A DNA stretch of 64,000 nt from Paracoccus sp. (in: a-proteobacteria) (GTDB lineage Bacteria > Pseudomonadota > Alphaproteobacteria > Rhodobacterales > Rhodobacteraceae), in contig NZ_JAUNTO010000006.1 in assembly GCF_030538655.1 (NCBI RefSeq), positions 94,824 through 158,823 on the forward strand. The letters are read 5' to 3'. Every line of letters starts with the position of its first letter. Within the stretch, counting starts at the first letter, position 1. The position numbers and the translations under genes are program-made. Below, one piece after another: positions 46,061 through 55,681 of the stretch. Under the pieces are notes generated by a model that did no database searches, was not told where the DNA came from, and was given only the letters and a program-made list of their open reading frames with translations.

Positions 46061-47152
46061 TCAATTCCCCTGCAAAGGTGCCAGCCGGTCGAGGGCGGGC
46101 GGGATGGACAGATCAAGGGCGGGCTGGCTGTGCCGGAGCTGCGGCTGCGTTTCCGGCAGGGGTCGCGGTTGCGGCTGTGTTTCGGCGGTGGCGGGCGGTA
46201 GCGCCACCGTCGGCGGTTGGGTTTCCGCGTCGCTTTGCAATGGCGTCACCGTTTCTGTCGGGGATTCCGCCGACGGCCGCACGTCCACCGGCTGCGGTGC
46301 CCCGGCATCCTGCGGCGCTTGCGCCTGCGCGGGGGCGCTTTGCGTTTCCGGCTGCGTGTCTTGCTGTAGTTGCGTGTCGGTGTCGGACGGGGGGGCCTGG
46401 GTTTCTGTCGCGGCCCCTGCCAAGGGCGCGGCATCTTGCACCGAGATACCGGATTCCGCCTCTGCATCAGGCTGTGCAACCTCGTCTGCCCCGAACGCCC
46501 CGGCCATATCCGGCACAGCATCGGGCTGCATGGCAGGCGCGGGGGCATCCGGTGTCGTGGGGCGTTCCAGCGTGGGCGTCATCCTCGGCTGCATCATCGG
46601 CTGTGGCGAGGCATCGGGCGAGGGGGCAACCGGCGCCGCCGGTTCAGGGGTGAAGGGCTGATCGCCTGCATCCGAGACAGCGGCAAGCGGTGCCTCGTCA
46701 GCCTCGGACGGGGGCGGAGCGATTTCGGCGGCGCGCGCAGACGGCAGTTCCATCGGCGCGGGCGCGGCGGGCGGACCATCCGGGCCACGACCGAACTCTG
46801 ATCCGGCAGGCACCGGCAAATCACCCGACTGCGCCTCAGGAGTCAAAGCCGTGGGCGTGGGGAGGACATCGGGGGCAGCCACAGATTCGTCCCCCATATC
46901 GGTCGGTGGGGCACCATCCTGCGGCGCGACTGTCGGCTGTTGCGGAACCACAGGCGGCGCGGCGCTGTCATCCTCGACAGATTCGGGCGTTTGCAGGGGG
47001 GCGACCTGTTCCGCAGGGGATAGGGAATCGACCGCCTGCGGTGCCTCGTCCGCGCTGTCCTGCGACAAGGGCAGCGCCAGTGACAGCACCGTCAGCCCGG
47101 CGACACCGACCAGCAGCCCCTGAAAAAGCCCCGCTGCAAAACCTTTCGCCAT
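46061..47152 (-). CDS. Membrane-anchored disordered protein, likely deacetylase remnant
   Basis: 363 aa: one N-terminal helix (FAAGLFQGLLVGVAGLTVLSLALPL, about 5-29) followed by more than 300 residues of Pro/Ala/Gln/Glu/Asp-rich low-complexity sequence with no folded domain. The N-terminus and composition match the front half of Rhodobacterales divergent polysaccharide deacetylase proteins, which continue into a catalytic domain of about 200 residues; here the frame stops at 46061, abutting the next gene, so that domain is missing (inference from family memory). It may be a truncated gene or a separate periplasmic linker protein. Confidence 0.65.
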   Translation of the reverse strand: MAKGFAAGLFQGLLVGVAGLTVLSLALPLSQDSADEAPQAVDSLSPAEQVAPLQTPESVEDDSAAPPVVPQQPTVAPQDGAPPTDMGDESVAAPDVLPTPTALTPEAQSGDLPVPAGSEFGRGPDGPPAAPAPMELPSARAAEIAPPPSEADEAPLAAVSDAGDQPFTPEPAAPVAPSPDASPQPMMQPRMTPTLERPTTPDAPAPAMQPDAVPDMAGAFGADEVAQPDAEAESGISVQDAAPLAGAATETQAPPSDTDTQLQQDTQPETQSAPAQAQAPQDAGAPQPVDVRPSAESPTETVTPLQSDAETQPPTVALPPATAETQPQPRPLPETQPQLRHSQPALDLSIPPALDRLAPLQGN

Positions 47153-47276
47153 CTGCCCGCCGTATTGTGGTTTCTTTATTCACCCCGCCCGGCCGGGGTT
47201 GACCCCCTGCCGCCGGATGGCCCATCTATAGCGGGTCATTTTCGCGGGGAAAACAACCCCCGGCCAAGGAACCGCC

Positions 47277-47882
47277 ATGAAGCATACACCACGCATCCTG
47301 CTGATCGACAATTACGACAGCTTTACATGGAATCTGGTGCATTATCTGGGCGAGGCGGGGGCCACGGTGGATGTCCGCCGCAATGATGCCCTGACGGTGG
47401 ATCAGGCTCTGGCGCTGGAACCCGACGGGATCGTGATCTCGCCCGGTCCCTGCGATCCGGCTCAGGCGGGGATCTGCCTGCCATTGATCGCGGCGGTGGC
47501 GGAAACGCGCATCCCGCTCTTGGGTGTTTGCCTTGGCCATCAGTCCATCGGCGAGGCGTTTGGCGGGCGCATCATCCGGGCTGATCGCATCCTGCATGGC
47601 AAGGTTGACGATATGATCCACGACGGCACCGGCGTGTTCACCGGCCTGCCCTCGCCCTTGCGGGCGACGCGCTATCACTCGCTGACCATCGCGCCGGACA
47701 GCCTGCCCAATGTGCTGCGGATCACGGCACGGGCGGCGGATGGCACGATCATGGGCGTGATCCACAACGACCTGCCCATCGAAGGCGTGCAGTTCCATCC
47801 CGAATCCATCGCATCAGAACACGGCCATGCGATGATCGAAACCTTTCTTGGCCGCTGCGCCCCGCGAAAGGCCGCCGCATGA
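47277..47882 (+). CDS. trpG: Anthranilate synthase component II (glutamine amidotransferase)
   Basis: Class I glutamine amidotransferase supplying ammonia to TrpE (and possibly PabB); 201 aa. Catalytic triad C85 (LLGVCLGHQ), H174 and E176 (VQFHPES). The [18 protein letters not shown]-type N-terminus is diagnostic. ATG 47277 after AAGGAACC. Its stop overlaps the trpD start by 4 nt. Confidence 0.94.
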   Translation: MKHTPRILLIDNYDSFTWNLVHYLGEAGATVDVRRNDALTVDQALALEPDGIVISPGPCDPAQAGICLPLIAAVAETRIPLLGVCLGHQSIGEAFGGRIIRADRILHGKVDDMIHDGTGVFTGLPSPLRATRYHSLTIAPDSLPNVLRITARAADGTIMGVIHNDLPIEGVQFHPESIASEHGHAMIETFLGRCAPRKAAA

Positions 47883-48907
47883 CCGCCCCGGCAGACATCC
47901 GGCCGCTGATCGGCCTTGCCGCCACCCGCCCCCTGACCGGAACCGAGGCCGAGGCTGCCTTTGGCGCGCTGTTCGACGGGGCCGCTACGCCGGCACAGAT
48001 CGGCGGCCTGCTGATGGCGCTGCGTGTGCGCGGGGAAACGGTCGATGAAATCGCCGCCGCCGCCCGCAGTATGCGCGCCCGCATGAACCGCATCACCGCG
48101 CCCGAGGGGGCGATCGACATCGTGGGCACCGGCGGCGATGGCAAGGGAACGCTGAACATTTCCACCGCCACCGCCTTTGTCGTCGCGGGTGCGGGGGTGC
48201 CGGTGGCCAAGCATGGCAACCGCAACCTGTCGTCGAAATCAGGCGCGGCGGATGCGCTGACCCAGATGGGCATCAATGTCATGGGTGGCCCGGCGGTGGC
48301 GCAGAACGCGCTTGGCCGGGCGGGTATTTGTTTCATGATGGCGCCCATGCATCACCCGGCGATGCGCCATGTCGGCCCGCCGCGCGCGGAACTGGGCACG
48401 CGCACGATCTTTAACCTGCTGGGACCGCTGACCAATCCGGCATCGGTGCGGCGGCAGTTGACCGGCGCGTTCAGCCGCGACTGGCTGCGCCCCATGGCCG
48501 AGGTGCTGCGCGATCTGGGGTCCGACGCAGCCTGGCTGGTGCATGGCGGCGACGGCACGGATGAACTGTCCATCGCCGGAGAATCCTGGGTTGCAGCACT
48601 GGACGGCGGCAAGGTGACAGAATTCACCCTCCACCCCGAGGATGCGGGCCTGCCCGTTCATCCGTTCGAGGCGATCATCGGCGGCGAGCCATCTGAAAAC
48701 GCGGCCGCCTTCCGCGCGCTGCTGGACGGGGCGACCGGGGCCTATCGCGATGCCGTGCTGCTGAACGCGGCGGCGGCGCTGGTGATCGCGGGTGTTGCCG
48801 CCGATCTGCGCGAAGGTGCCGCGCGCGCCGCCGAATCCATCGACAGCGGCGCGGCAAAGGCCAAGCTGACGGCGCTGGCCGATGTGACCGGCCCGCCCGA
48901 GGCATGA
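47879..48907 (+). CDS. trpD: Anthranilate phosphoribosyltransferase
   Basis: Second committed step of tryptophan synthesis, joining anthranilate and PRPP; 342 aa. Motifs: [43 protein letters not shown] (PRPP and metal sites), and [31 protein letters not shown] (anthranilate site). Overlaps trpG and ung by 4 nt each, so all three are one operon. Confidence 0.95.
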   Translation: MTAPADIRPLIGLAATRPLTGTEAEAAFGALFDGAATPAQIGGLLMALRVRGETVDEIAAAARSMRARMNRITAPEGAIDIVGTGGDGKGTLNISTATAFVVAGAGVPVAKHGNRNLSSKSGAADALTQMGINVMGGPAVAQNALGRAGICFMMAPMHHPAMRHVGPPRAELGTRTIFNLLGPLTNPASVRRQLTGAFSRDWLRPMAEVLRDLGSDAAWLVHGGDGTDELSIAGESWVAALDGGKVTEFTLHPEDAGLPVHPFEAIIGGEPSENAAAFRALLDGATGAYRDAVLLNAAAALVIAGVAADLREGAARAAESIDSGAAKAKLTALADVTGPPEA

Positions 48908-49548
48908 TCCCCCCCGCCGCATGGGCGCATCTGCCGTTCTTTACCGATGACTGGCCCGCGATCCGCACCCGGCTGGCCGGGCTGGACGGTTGGTTGCCCG
49001 GCCCTGCCCGCGTCTTTGCCGCATTGGATGCGACGCCACCGGATCGTGTCCGCGCGGTGATTTTGGGGCAAGACCCTTACCCCACGCCGGGCCATGCCAA
49101 CGGGCTGGCGTTCTCTGTGACGCCCCAGACACCCCTGCCCCGGTCTTTGTTAAACATCTTCAAGGAATTGCGCGACGATATTGGCGTCACGCCTGAAACC
49201 GGCGACCTGTCGCATTGGGCCGATCAGGGGGTCTTGCTGCTGAACACATCGCTGTCAGTGTCCCCCGGTGCGGCAGGCTCACACGCCCGCTGGGGCTGGG
49301 ACCGTCTGGCCCGTCAGGCCATAGCCGAGGCGCAGCGCCACCGCCCCATCGCCTTTATCCTGTGGGGCGGCCAGGCACAAAAGGCCGCCGCCGGGCTGCC
49401 ACGGGCGGCTGATCTGGTGATCGAAACCGCCCATCCTTCGCCCCTGTCGGCACGGCGCGGTTTTTTCGGATCACGGCCGTTTGGGCGTGTGAACGACTGG
49501 TTGGCAACAAGGGGCGAGGTCGGTGTGAATTGGGCGGGGCACGCCTAA
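48904..49548 (+). CDS. ung: Uracil-DNA glycosylase, family 1
   Basis: Removes uracil from DNA; 214 aa. Catalytic water-activating Asp in [19 protein letters not shown] and the DNA-intercalating loop in [21 protein letters not shown]. Its ATG overlaps the trpD stop by 4 nt. In related genomes trpC normally sits in this position; its replacement by ung is an unusual operon composition. Confidence 0.94.
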   Translation: MIPPAAWAHLPFFTDDWPAIRTRLAGLDGWLPGPARVFAALDATPPDRVRAVILGQDPYPTPGHANGLAFSVTPQTPLPRSLLNIFKELRDDIGVTPETGDLSHWADQGVLLLNTSLSVSPGAAGSHARWGWDRLARQAIAEAQRHRPIAFILWGGQAQKAAAGLPRAADLVIETAHPSPLSARRGFFGSRPFGRVNDWLATRGEVGVNWAGHA

Positions 49549-49572
49549 AGGGGCGTTGAACTAACAGAAAGC

Positions 49573-49624
49573 GGCGGGCGCGGCACCGTATAAAATCACA
49601 GTATAAGACCGCGCCGCGCCTGCC
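49573..49624. terminator. Long hairpin between convergent ung and liuC
   Basis: GGCGGGCGCGGC (49573-49584) pairs with GCCGCGCCTGCC (49613-49624), one G-T pair, 28-nt loop. No strong T run; on the minus strand GCTTTCTGTT follows. Probably a bidirectional transcription or mRNA 3'-end structure. Confidence 0.45.
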
Positions 49625-49648
49625 CCTCCCCAAAAACCGCGCAGAGGT

Positions 49649-50431
49649 TCAGCGCACCCAGTTGGCCTTGCGTTTGTCAAAGAAAGCCGCGATGCCCTCG
49701 GGCGCTTCGTCGCCCTCCCATGCGGCGACCAGCCGGGTGATGCTGTCTTCGATCCGCGCCGGATCAATCTGCGGGCCATAGGCGCGGCACTGCGCCTTGG
49801 CGGCAGCGACGGCACCGGGGGCTGCCGCCATATAGGGGGCGATTTCGGCCTCGACCGCGTGATCCAGTGCATCGGCAGAGACAACGCGGCTGACCAGGTT
49901 CAGCCGCTCGGCCTCGGTCGCGCCGAACAGGCGCGCGGAAAAGAACACCCGACGCGCCTTGTCCTCGCCCATGCGGGCCAGAACATAGGGGCCGATAGTG
50001 GCCGGGATCAGGCCCAGCTTGACCTCGGTCAGACCAAAGGTAGCGGCATCAGAGGCGATCACCACGTCACTGACCGCCATCATGCCGACGCCGCCGCCAA
50101 AGGCATTGCCCTGCACCCGTGCGATCAGCGGCTTGGGCAGCGTATTCAGCGCAAACAGCATCATCGCCAGATTGCGTGCCCCCGCCGCGCGGGTTTCGGC
50201 ATCAGCAGCGATCTGTTCGCGCATCCAGGCAAGATCGCCGCCCGCGCAAAAGGATTTCCCCTCGGCTGCCAGCACCACGACGCGCACCGACGGATCGTCG
50301 CCCAATTGTTTCGCCGCTTGCGTCAGCTCGTCGATCATCTGCGCGGACAGGGCGTTGTGTTTATCCGCGCGGGCAAGGGTCAGCGTGGCCACGCCGCGTG
50401 TGTCGGTGTCGATCCTGATGGTTTCAAACAT
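49649..50431 (-). CDS. liuC: Methylglutaconyl-CoA hydratase-like crotonase
   Basis: Enoyl-CoA hydratase family, 260 aa; in this leucine cluster it probably hydrates 3-methylglutaconyl-CoA to HMG-CoA. The oxyanion-hole segments are SFCAGGDLAWM and VQGNAFGGGVGMMAVSDV; the catalytic Glu lies in LTEVKLGLIPATIGPYV. ATG 50431 follows GAGAGGGAACCC; start overlaps the liuE stop by 8 nt. Last gene of the cluster in the direction of transcription. Confidence 0.88.
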   Translation of the reverse strand: MFETIRIDTDTRGVATLTLARADKHNALSAQMIDELTQAAKQLGDDPSVRVVVLAAEGKSFCAGGDLAWMREQIAADAETRAAGARNLAMMLFALNTLPKPLIARVQGNAFGGGVGMMAVSDVVIASDAATFGLTEVKLGLIPATIGPYVLARMGEDKARRVFFSARLFGATEAERLNLVSRVVSADALDHAVEAEIAPYMAAAPGAVAAAKAQCRAYGPQIDPARIEDSITRLVAAWEGDEAPEGIAAFFDKRKANWVR

Positions 50432-51284
50432 GGGTTCCCTCTCGCATCGCACGCGCCATGGCGGCGGCTTGTTCGATGATGTCCATATCCAGCCCGGTGT
50501 CATAGCCCTGTGCCGCCAGATGCGCCGCTACGGATTCGGTGGCCACGTTGCCTTTGGCACCGGGCGCATAGGGGCAACCGCCAAGCCCACCCACCGCCGC
50601 GTCAAACACCCGCAGCCCGCGCGCGAGGCTGGCGTCGATATTGGCCAGCGCCCGGCCTGCGGTGTCGTGGTAATGCCCCGCCAGCCGGGTCGCGGGCAGT
50701 TCGTCCAGCACCGCGCTCAGCATGGAGTCGATGGTTTCGGGGCGGCCCTGTCCGATCGTGTCGCCAAGGCTGATCTCATAGCAGCCCATATCGCGCAGGC
50801 TTGCGGCCACGCGGGCGACGTTTTCGGGCGGCGTCGGGCCGTCGAAGGGGCAATCCGTCACCACCGAGACATAGCCGCGCACCGGGATGCCATCGGCCAG
50901 CGCCGCCTCGGCCACCGGGCGCAGACGGTCCAGACTTTCGGCGATGGTGGCGTTGAGATTGGCCTTGCTGAAGCCTTCGGATGCGCTGGCAAAGATCGCG
51001 ACTTCGGACGCGCGGGCAGCGCGCGCGCCCTCGTATCCCTTCATGTTCGGCGTCAGCACGGCATAGCTGATGCCGGGCGCGCGTGTGATCCCGGCCATCA
51101 CCTCGGCCGCGTCGCCCATCTGCGGGACCCATTTCGGGCTGACAAAGCTGGTGACTTCGATGCGCCGGAACCCCGCCGTGGACAGCAGATCGACCAGCGC
51201 GATCTTCTCCGCCGCCGGGATCAGCCGCTTTTCGTTTTGCAGCCCGTCGCGGGGACCCATTTCAAAGATTTCAACTTGGGTCAT
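50424..51284 (-). CDS. liuE: Hydroxymethylglutaryl-CoA lyase
   Basis: Cleaves HMG-CoA into acetyl-CoA and acetoacetate, the last step of leucine degradation; 286 aa TIM barrel. Motifs: EMGPRDGLQNE (catalytic Arg/Asp), metal-binding HYHDTAGRALAN and the signature GGLGGCPYAPGAKGNVATE containing the catalytic cysteine. ATG 51284 is used because homology begins at MTQVEIFEMG. 4 nt after the GST gene. Confidence 0.93.
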   Translation of the reverse strand: MTQVEIFEMGPRDGLQNEKRLIPAAEKIALVDLLSTAGFRRIEVTSFVSPKWVPQMGDAAEVMAGITRAPGISYAVLTPNMKGYEGARAARASEVAIFASASEGFSKANLNATIAESLDRLRPVAEAALADGIPVRGYVSVVTDCPFDGPTPPENVARVAASLRDMGCYEISLGDTIGQGRPETIDSMLSAVLDELPATRLAGHYHDTAGRALANIDASLARGLRVFDAAVGGLGGCPYAPGAKGNVATESVAAHLAAQGYDTGLDMDIIEQAAAMARAMREGTHV

Positions 51285-51288
51285 GCGG

Positions 51289-51951
51289 TCAGCCCTCGGG
51301 GATCTGGTAAAAGCCGTGCAGCATATCGCCGCCCTCGCGGGCCAGCGCGCGGGCGCAGGCGGGGCGGGCCTGCATGCGGTCCCACCATGCAGCGATGTGT
51401 GGGTAATCGGCGGCGGGCAGGAAGTGGAACAGCGAGCGGACGTTAAAGCCAAACATGCAGTCGGCAGCGGAAAAGCCGCTGTCCAGCAGGTGATCGCGCC
51501 CGGTCAGCCGCTTTTCCAACGCGCGGGCGCTGACCGCCAGCCGCTTGGTTTCCAGCTTGATGAACGGCACAGACCGCGCCGCCTCTGGCCGGATAAAGTT
51601 ATACTGGATGTTCAGGTTCTGGATGCAGATGCCCTGCGTTTCCGCGAAATGCAGCCATTGCAGGAAATCGGCGCGTTCAAGGTCGCCGGGCTCGGGGGCA
51701 AGCCGCCCTTCGCGTTCCGTCAGATATTGGATGATCGCGCCGGATTCAAACAGCGCCGCGTCGTCCAATTCCAGCGCAGGCACCTTGCCAGCCGGGGACC
51801 GGGCCAGATGATCCGCGCTGCGCAGGCTGCCATCGGTGAAGTCATAGGCGGTCAGGTCATAGTCCAGCCCCAACTCCTCCAGCAGCCAGATCACCCGGAA
51901 ACTGCGAGAGCCGGGGGCGTGGTGCAGGTGGATCATCGGCACGCTGGTCAT
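51289..51951 (-). CDS. Glutathione S-transferase family protein
   Basis: 220 aa with an N-terminal thioredoxin-like domain (MIHLHHAPGSRSFRVIWLLEELGLDYD, cis-Pro in AGKVPALELDD, ESGAIIQYL glutathione-binding motif) and a helical C-terminal domain. Substrate unknown. Start at ATG 51951 overlaps the Mop gene stop (ATGA); the ATG at 51936 is an alternative. A passenger inside the leucine cluster; a detoxification role for reactive CoA esters is speculation. Confidence 0.86.
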   Translation of the reverse strand: MTSVPMIHLHHAPGSRSFRVIWLLEELGLDYDLTAYDFTDGSLRSADHLARSPAGKVPALELDDAALFESGAIIQYLTEREGRLAPEPGDLERADFLQWLHFAETQGICIQNLNIQYNFIRPEAARSVPFIKLETKRLAVSARALEKRLTGRDHLLDSGFSAADCMFGFNVRSLFHFLPAADYPHIAAWWDRMQARPACARALAREGGDMLHGFYQIPEG

Positions 51952-52154
51952 TCCTTGCCGATCATCACATCGCTGGCCTTGATGATCGCGGCGGCGCTGT
52001 CGCCGACGGCAAGGCCCAGTTCCTCGACCGCCGCATTGGTGATGGACGATGTGATGACCGACCCGCCAATGTCGATGCGGACGATGGCGTTCACCGCGCC
52101 TTTCTGAATCTCGACCACTTTGCCGTTCAGGACGTTTCTTGCGCTGAGTTTCAT
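51948..52154 (-). CDS. mop: Molybdopterin/molybdate-binding TOBE protein (Mop-like)
   Basis: 68-aa single TOBE domain: MKLSARNVLNGKVVEIQKGAVNAIVRIDIGG then SVITSSITNAAVEELGLAVGD, the standard Mop sequence. Such molbindins store molybdate or tungstate as oligomers. ATG start with GGAACGAT upstream. No molybdenum transport or cofactor genes are nearby; it sits between liuD and a GST gene, 11 nt after liuD. Confidence 0.88.
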   Translation of the reverse strand: MKLSARNVLNGKVVEIQKGAVNAIVRIDIGGSVITSSITNAAVEELGLAVGDSAAAIIKASDVMIGKE

Positions 52155-52165
52155 CGGATCGTTCC

Positions 52166-54100
52166 TTATGCTGCTGCTTCGGTGTCGTCTTCAAGGCGGA
52201 TCAGCGGGGCGCCAGCCTCGACCTGATCGCCGGCCTGCGCCAGCACCTCGGCCACCGTGCCATCGCGGGCGGCGGTCAGGGTGTGTTCCATCTTCATCGC
52301 CTCTAGGATGCACAGACGGTCGCCTGCCGCAACCTGCTGGCCCGCCGTCACAAAGACCGATTTCACAAGGCCCGGCATCGGCGAAAGCGTCAGCCCGCCG
52401 CCCGTTTCCTCGCCCTTGCGATCCAACGGGTCCAGCGGCACCAACGTCAGGCTGCGCCCGCCAAAGACCGAGACGCCCGCCGGGTGGCTGACGATGCGCG
52501 ACCGGCGCAGGCTGTCATCGACCCACCAGCGGTTGCCCTGCCAGCGGACCTCATGGGCCTGACCGTCCAGCGTGACGCGGGCCGCGCCGGGGCCTTGCAC
52601 CTCGATCACTGCCTCGCCGCCGTCCCACGTTACGGTGCGGCGCAGGGGTTGCCACAGCGTCATGCCGCCGCGCGCGTCCGGATCGGCAAGGCCCGCAAGC
52701 CCCACCACGGCCAAGGCACGGGTGCGCGGGTCAGGCTCGCTGGCGGCGACCAGATCGTCAAGGTCGCGCCCGATCAGGCCGGTATCGACCTCGCCCTTGC
52801 GGAAACCCTCGTGCCGGGTCAGGGCGATCAGGAATTCGAGGTTCGTGACCGACCCCGCCACTTCGGTGTCGATCAGCGCCGCCTCAAGCGCGCGCAGGGC
52901 GATGGCGCGGGTGGCGCCGTGGGTGATGATCTTGGCGATCATCGGGTCATACCACGGGCTGATCGTGTCGCCCTGCCGCACGCCCGTTTCGATCCGCGCG
53001 GCATCCGGGAAGGCCAGATGCGCCAGCGTGCCGGTCGCGGGCAGAAAGCCTGCGGGAACATCCTCGGCGTAAAGCCGCGCCTCGAAGGCGTGGCCGTGGA
53101 TCGACAGATCTTCCTGCCGCGCGGGCAGCGGTTCGCCCGCCGCAACGCGCAGCTGCCATTCGACCAGATCGACGCCGGTGATCGCCTCGGTCACGGGGTG
53201 TTCGACTTGCAGGCGGGTGTTCATCTCCATGAACCAGAACCCATCCTCGCGCAGCCCGCCCGAGCCATCGACGATGAATTCGATCGTGCCTGCGCCCTTG
53301 TAACCGATCGCCTCGGCCGCGCGGACCGCCGCCGCGCCCATCACGGCGCGCACGTTTTCGGGCATGTCGGGGGCTGGGGCTTCCTCGATCACCTTCTGGT
53401 GGCGGCGCTGAAGCGAACAGTCGCGTTCAAACAGATGCACCGCGCGGGTGCCATCGCCGAACACCTGCACCTCGATATGGCGGGGCTGCTGGATGTATTT
53501 CTCGATCAGCACGTTCGGGTTGCCAAAGGCCTTCGCCGCCTCGGACTGCGCCGAATCCAGCGCGGCGGCGAAATCACCGGCGCGTTCGACCAGACGCATC
53601 CCCTTGCCGCCGCCGCCCGCGACGGCCTTGATCAGGACCGGATAGCCGATCTTGCCCGCCTCGGCCTCAAGATGGGCGGCATCCTGATTTTCGCCCTGAT
53701 AGCCGGGAACGACCGGCACGCCGGCCTTGTCCATCAATTCTTTGGCGGCATCCTTCAGGCCCATCGCGCGGATCGCAGCGGCATCCGGGCCAATGAACAC
53801 CAGACCCGCCGCCTGCACCGCATCGACGAATTCGGGGTTTTCCGACAGAAAGCCATAGCCCGGATGGATCGCCTGCGCGCCGGTATCCAGCGCCGCCTGA
53901 ATGATGACATCTCCGCGCAGGTAACTGTCGGCAGGGGCGGGGCCGCCGATATGCACCGCCTCATCGGCCATGGCCACATGGCGCGCGCCCCGGTCGGCGT
54001 CGGAATAGACCGCGACCGGGGACACCCCCAGACGGCGGCAGGTGTCGATCACGCGGCAGGCAATCTCGCCCCGGTTGGCGATCAGGATCTTGCTGAACAT
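52166..54100 (-). CDS. liuD: Methylcrotonyl-CoA carboxylase biotin-containing subunit
   Basis: Alpha subunit of a biotin-dependent acyl-CoA carboxylase, 644 aa; the liu context points to 3-methylcrotonyl-CoA. Biotin carboxylase domain (1-445) with ATP-grasp GGGGKGM and EMNTRLQVEHPVTE; a middle domain; and a C-terminal biotinyl carrier domain with K603 in EAMKMEH. ATG preceded by GGGGGAGAT. Partner beta subunit is liuB 2 kb upstream, with three unrelated genes between. Confidence 0.92.
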   Translation of the reverse strand: MFSKILIANRGEIACRVIDTCRRLGVSPVAVYSDADRGARHVAMADEAVHIGGPAPADSYLRGDVIIQAALDTGAQAIHPGYGFLSENPEFVDAVQAAGLVFIGPDAAAIRAMGLKDAAKELMDKAGVPVVPGYQGENQDAAHLEAEAGKIGYPVLIKAVAGGGGKGMRLVERAGDFAAALDSAQSEAAKAFGNPNVLIEKYIQQPRHIEVQVFGDGTRAVHLFERDCSLQRRHQKVIEEAPAPDMPENVRAVMGAAAVRAAEAIGYKGAGTIEFIVDGSGGLREDGFWFMEMNTRLQVEHPVTEAITGVDLVEWQLRVAAGEPLPARQEDLSIHGHAFEARLYAEDVPAGFLPATGTLAHLAFPDAARIETGVRQGDTISPWYDPMIAKIITHGATRAIALRALEAALIDTEVAGSVTNLEFLIALTRHEGFRKGEVDTGLIGRDLDDLVAASEPDPRTRALAVVGLAGLADPDARGGMTLWQPLRRTVTWDGGEAVIEVQGPGAARVTLDGQAHEVRWQGNRWWVDDSLRRSRIVSHPAGVSVFGGRSLTLVPLDPLDRKGEETGGGLTLSPMPGLVKSVFVTAGQQVAAGDRLCILEAMKMEHTLTAARDGTVAEVLAQAGDQVEAGAPLIRLEDDTEAAA

Positions 54101-54130
54101 ATCTCCCCCTTTTGCCCTATCCGCGGGCCG

Positions 54131-55078
54131 CTATTTATATTCGATCAAAGTCTGGCGACGCCGCGTGAACCGGCCCCAGTGATATTGCAGGGCGCCCAAT
54201 GCCTCGGGAAATTTTCCCAATGTGTTGAACAGCGCCCATTCAAAACCCCGCCGACGCGCAAGACGCACGATCTGAACGGGGTAGATCAGCAACAACAGCA
54301 AGGCCCATGGCGACACGATCAGCCCGGCCAGCAGCACCGCCAAAGGAATGCCGAATCCCCAGATCAGCGCCCGCCGCACCTGCCCCTGCGCGATCACATC
54401 GGGCACCGGCCCCGGCAAGGCCGCACCTTCAGCCGCCGCATGACCACCCCGGCGCGCGCGCCGCCACCATTGGCCAAAGCGGGTCATCGCCGCGTCATGC
54501 AGGGTCATCTCGGCATCCAGCCGCCAGACCGTCCAGCCCGCGCCCCGCAGGCGACGGCACAACTCGGGTTCTTCGCCCGCGATCAGCTTGGCATCAAAGC
54601 CGCCAACCCCGGCGAAAGCCGCCGAACGCGCCATAAAGATACCACCCACCGCATCGCTTTCACCAATGGGCGTATCCCATTCGGCATCACACAGCCGGTT
54701 GTAAACACTGGCTTCGGGGTGGCGTTCGCGCACCCGGCCCGCAGCAATGGCGGCCTTGGGATGGGCAGCCAGAAAAGTCAGCGCGGTGTCGGTCCAGCCC
54801 GGCACCATCTCGCAATCGCCGTCGATGAATTGCACGAAGTCCGGCGGGTTGTCACCAAAGGCCGCAAAGCCCGCATTCCGCGCCCGTGCAGCGGTAAACG
54901 GCTGCGACATGTCCAGTTCAACCACCACAGCCCCGGCGGCCAAGGCTGCCTGAACACTGTCATCGGTCGATCCGCTGTCCACATAAACGATGGGCGACAG
55001 ATCACGACGGGCGGCGGCCAGCGCGCGAACCAGCCGTTCGCCCTCGTTCCGGCCAATGATAACGGCACCGACACTCAT
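54131..55078 (-). CDS. Glycosyltransferase family 2, membrane-anchored
   Basis: 315 aa. GT-A catalytic domain (1-225): VGAVIIGRNEGERL, DSGSTDDSV, and the DxD-like metal site FIDGDCEM; then two hydrophobic segments (about 238-275). Acceptor unknown. It interrupts the liu genes in the same orientation (30 nt from liuD, 51 nt from the macro-domain gene). Not functionally connected to leucine catabolism as far as known. Confidence 0.85.
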   Translation of the reverse strand: MSVGAVIIGRNEGERLVRALAAARRDLSPIVYVDSGSTDDSVQAALAAGAVVVELDMSQPFTAARARNAGFAAFGDNPPDFVQFIDGDCEMVPGWTDTALTFLAAHPKAAIAAGRVRERHPEASVYNRLCDAEWDTPIGESDAVGGIFMARSAAFAGVGGFDAKLIAGEEPELCRRLRGAGWTVWRLDAEMTLHDAAMTRFGQWWRRARRGGHAAAEGAALPGPVPDVIAQGQVRRALIWGFGIPLAVLLAGLIVSPWALLLLLIYPVQIVRLARRRGFEWALFNTLGKFPEALGALQYHWGRFTRRRQTLIEYK

Positions 55079-55129
55079 ACGGCACCTGTTGGTGAAAGGT
55101 TGGCGGGGGCACGGGTCATGACATACTCA

Positions 55130-55681
55130 TCAGTTGAAACACACGCCCGGACTATAACGCCCGCCACAGAAACGGCCAACCGCATCATCCCTGCCCCCGG
55201 CCAGCGCCCGTTCCAGCACCGCAGCCGACGCCGCATCAAAGGCAACCAGCGTCACCTCCAGCCCCTCGCCATGGGCGCGGATGGTCTCAACCGCGATCCG
55301 CGCCGCCTGATCCGGCGGAAAGCGGTAAACCCCGGTCGAAATCGCCGGAAAGGCAATGCTGCGCAGCCCCGCCTGCCGCGCCACTTTCAGCGAGCTGCGA
55401 TAGGCCGAGGCCAGCAACGCCGCCTCGCCCTGCCCGCCGCCGTGCCAAACCGGGCCGACCGTGTGAATGACATGCCGCGCCGGCAGATTGTGCCCGCCGG
55501 TGATCCGCGCCTGCCCGGTGGGACAACCGCCGATCTTGCGACACTCTGCCAGCAGTCCCGGCCCGGCAGCGCGATGAATGGCACCATCGACACCACCACC
55601 ACCCAGCAGGCTTTCGTTGGCCGCATTGACAATGGCATCCACGGTCAGCGTCGTTATATCCCCCTGCCAGACCCGGATCAC
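55130..55681 (-). CDS. Macro domain ADP-ribose hydrolase (YmdB-like)
   Basis: 183-aa macro domain acting on O-acetyl-ADP-ribose or ADP-ribosylated targets. Signature: [38 protein letters not shown], later [20 protein letters not shown] start at 55681 overlaps the ASCH gene stop (GTGA) and starts at the homologous VIRVWQGDI. An upstream start 11 codons earlier is less likely. Confidence 0.9.
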   Translation of the reverse strand: MIRVWQGDITTLTVDAIVNAANESLLGGGGVDGAIHRAAGPGLLAECRKIGGCPTGQARITGGHNLPARHVIHTVGPVWHGGGQGEAALLASAYRSSLKVARQAGLRSIAFPAISTGVYRFPPDQAARIAVETIRAHGEGLEVTLVAFDAASAAVLERALAGGRDDAVGRFCGGRYSPGVCFN

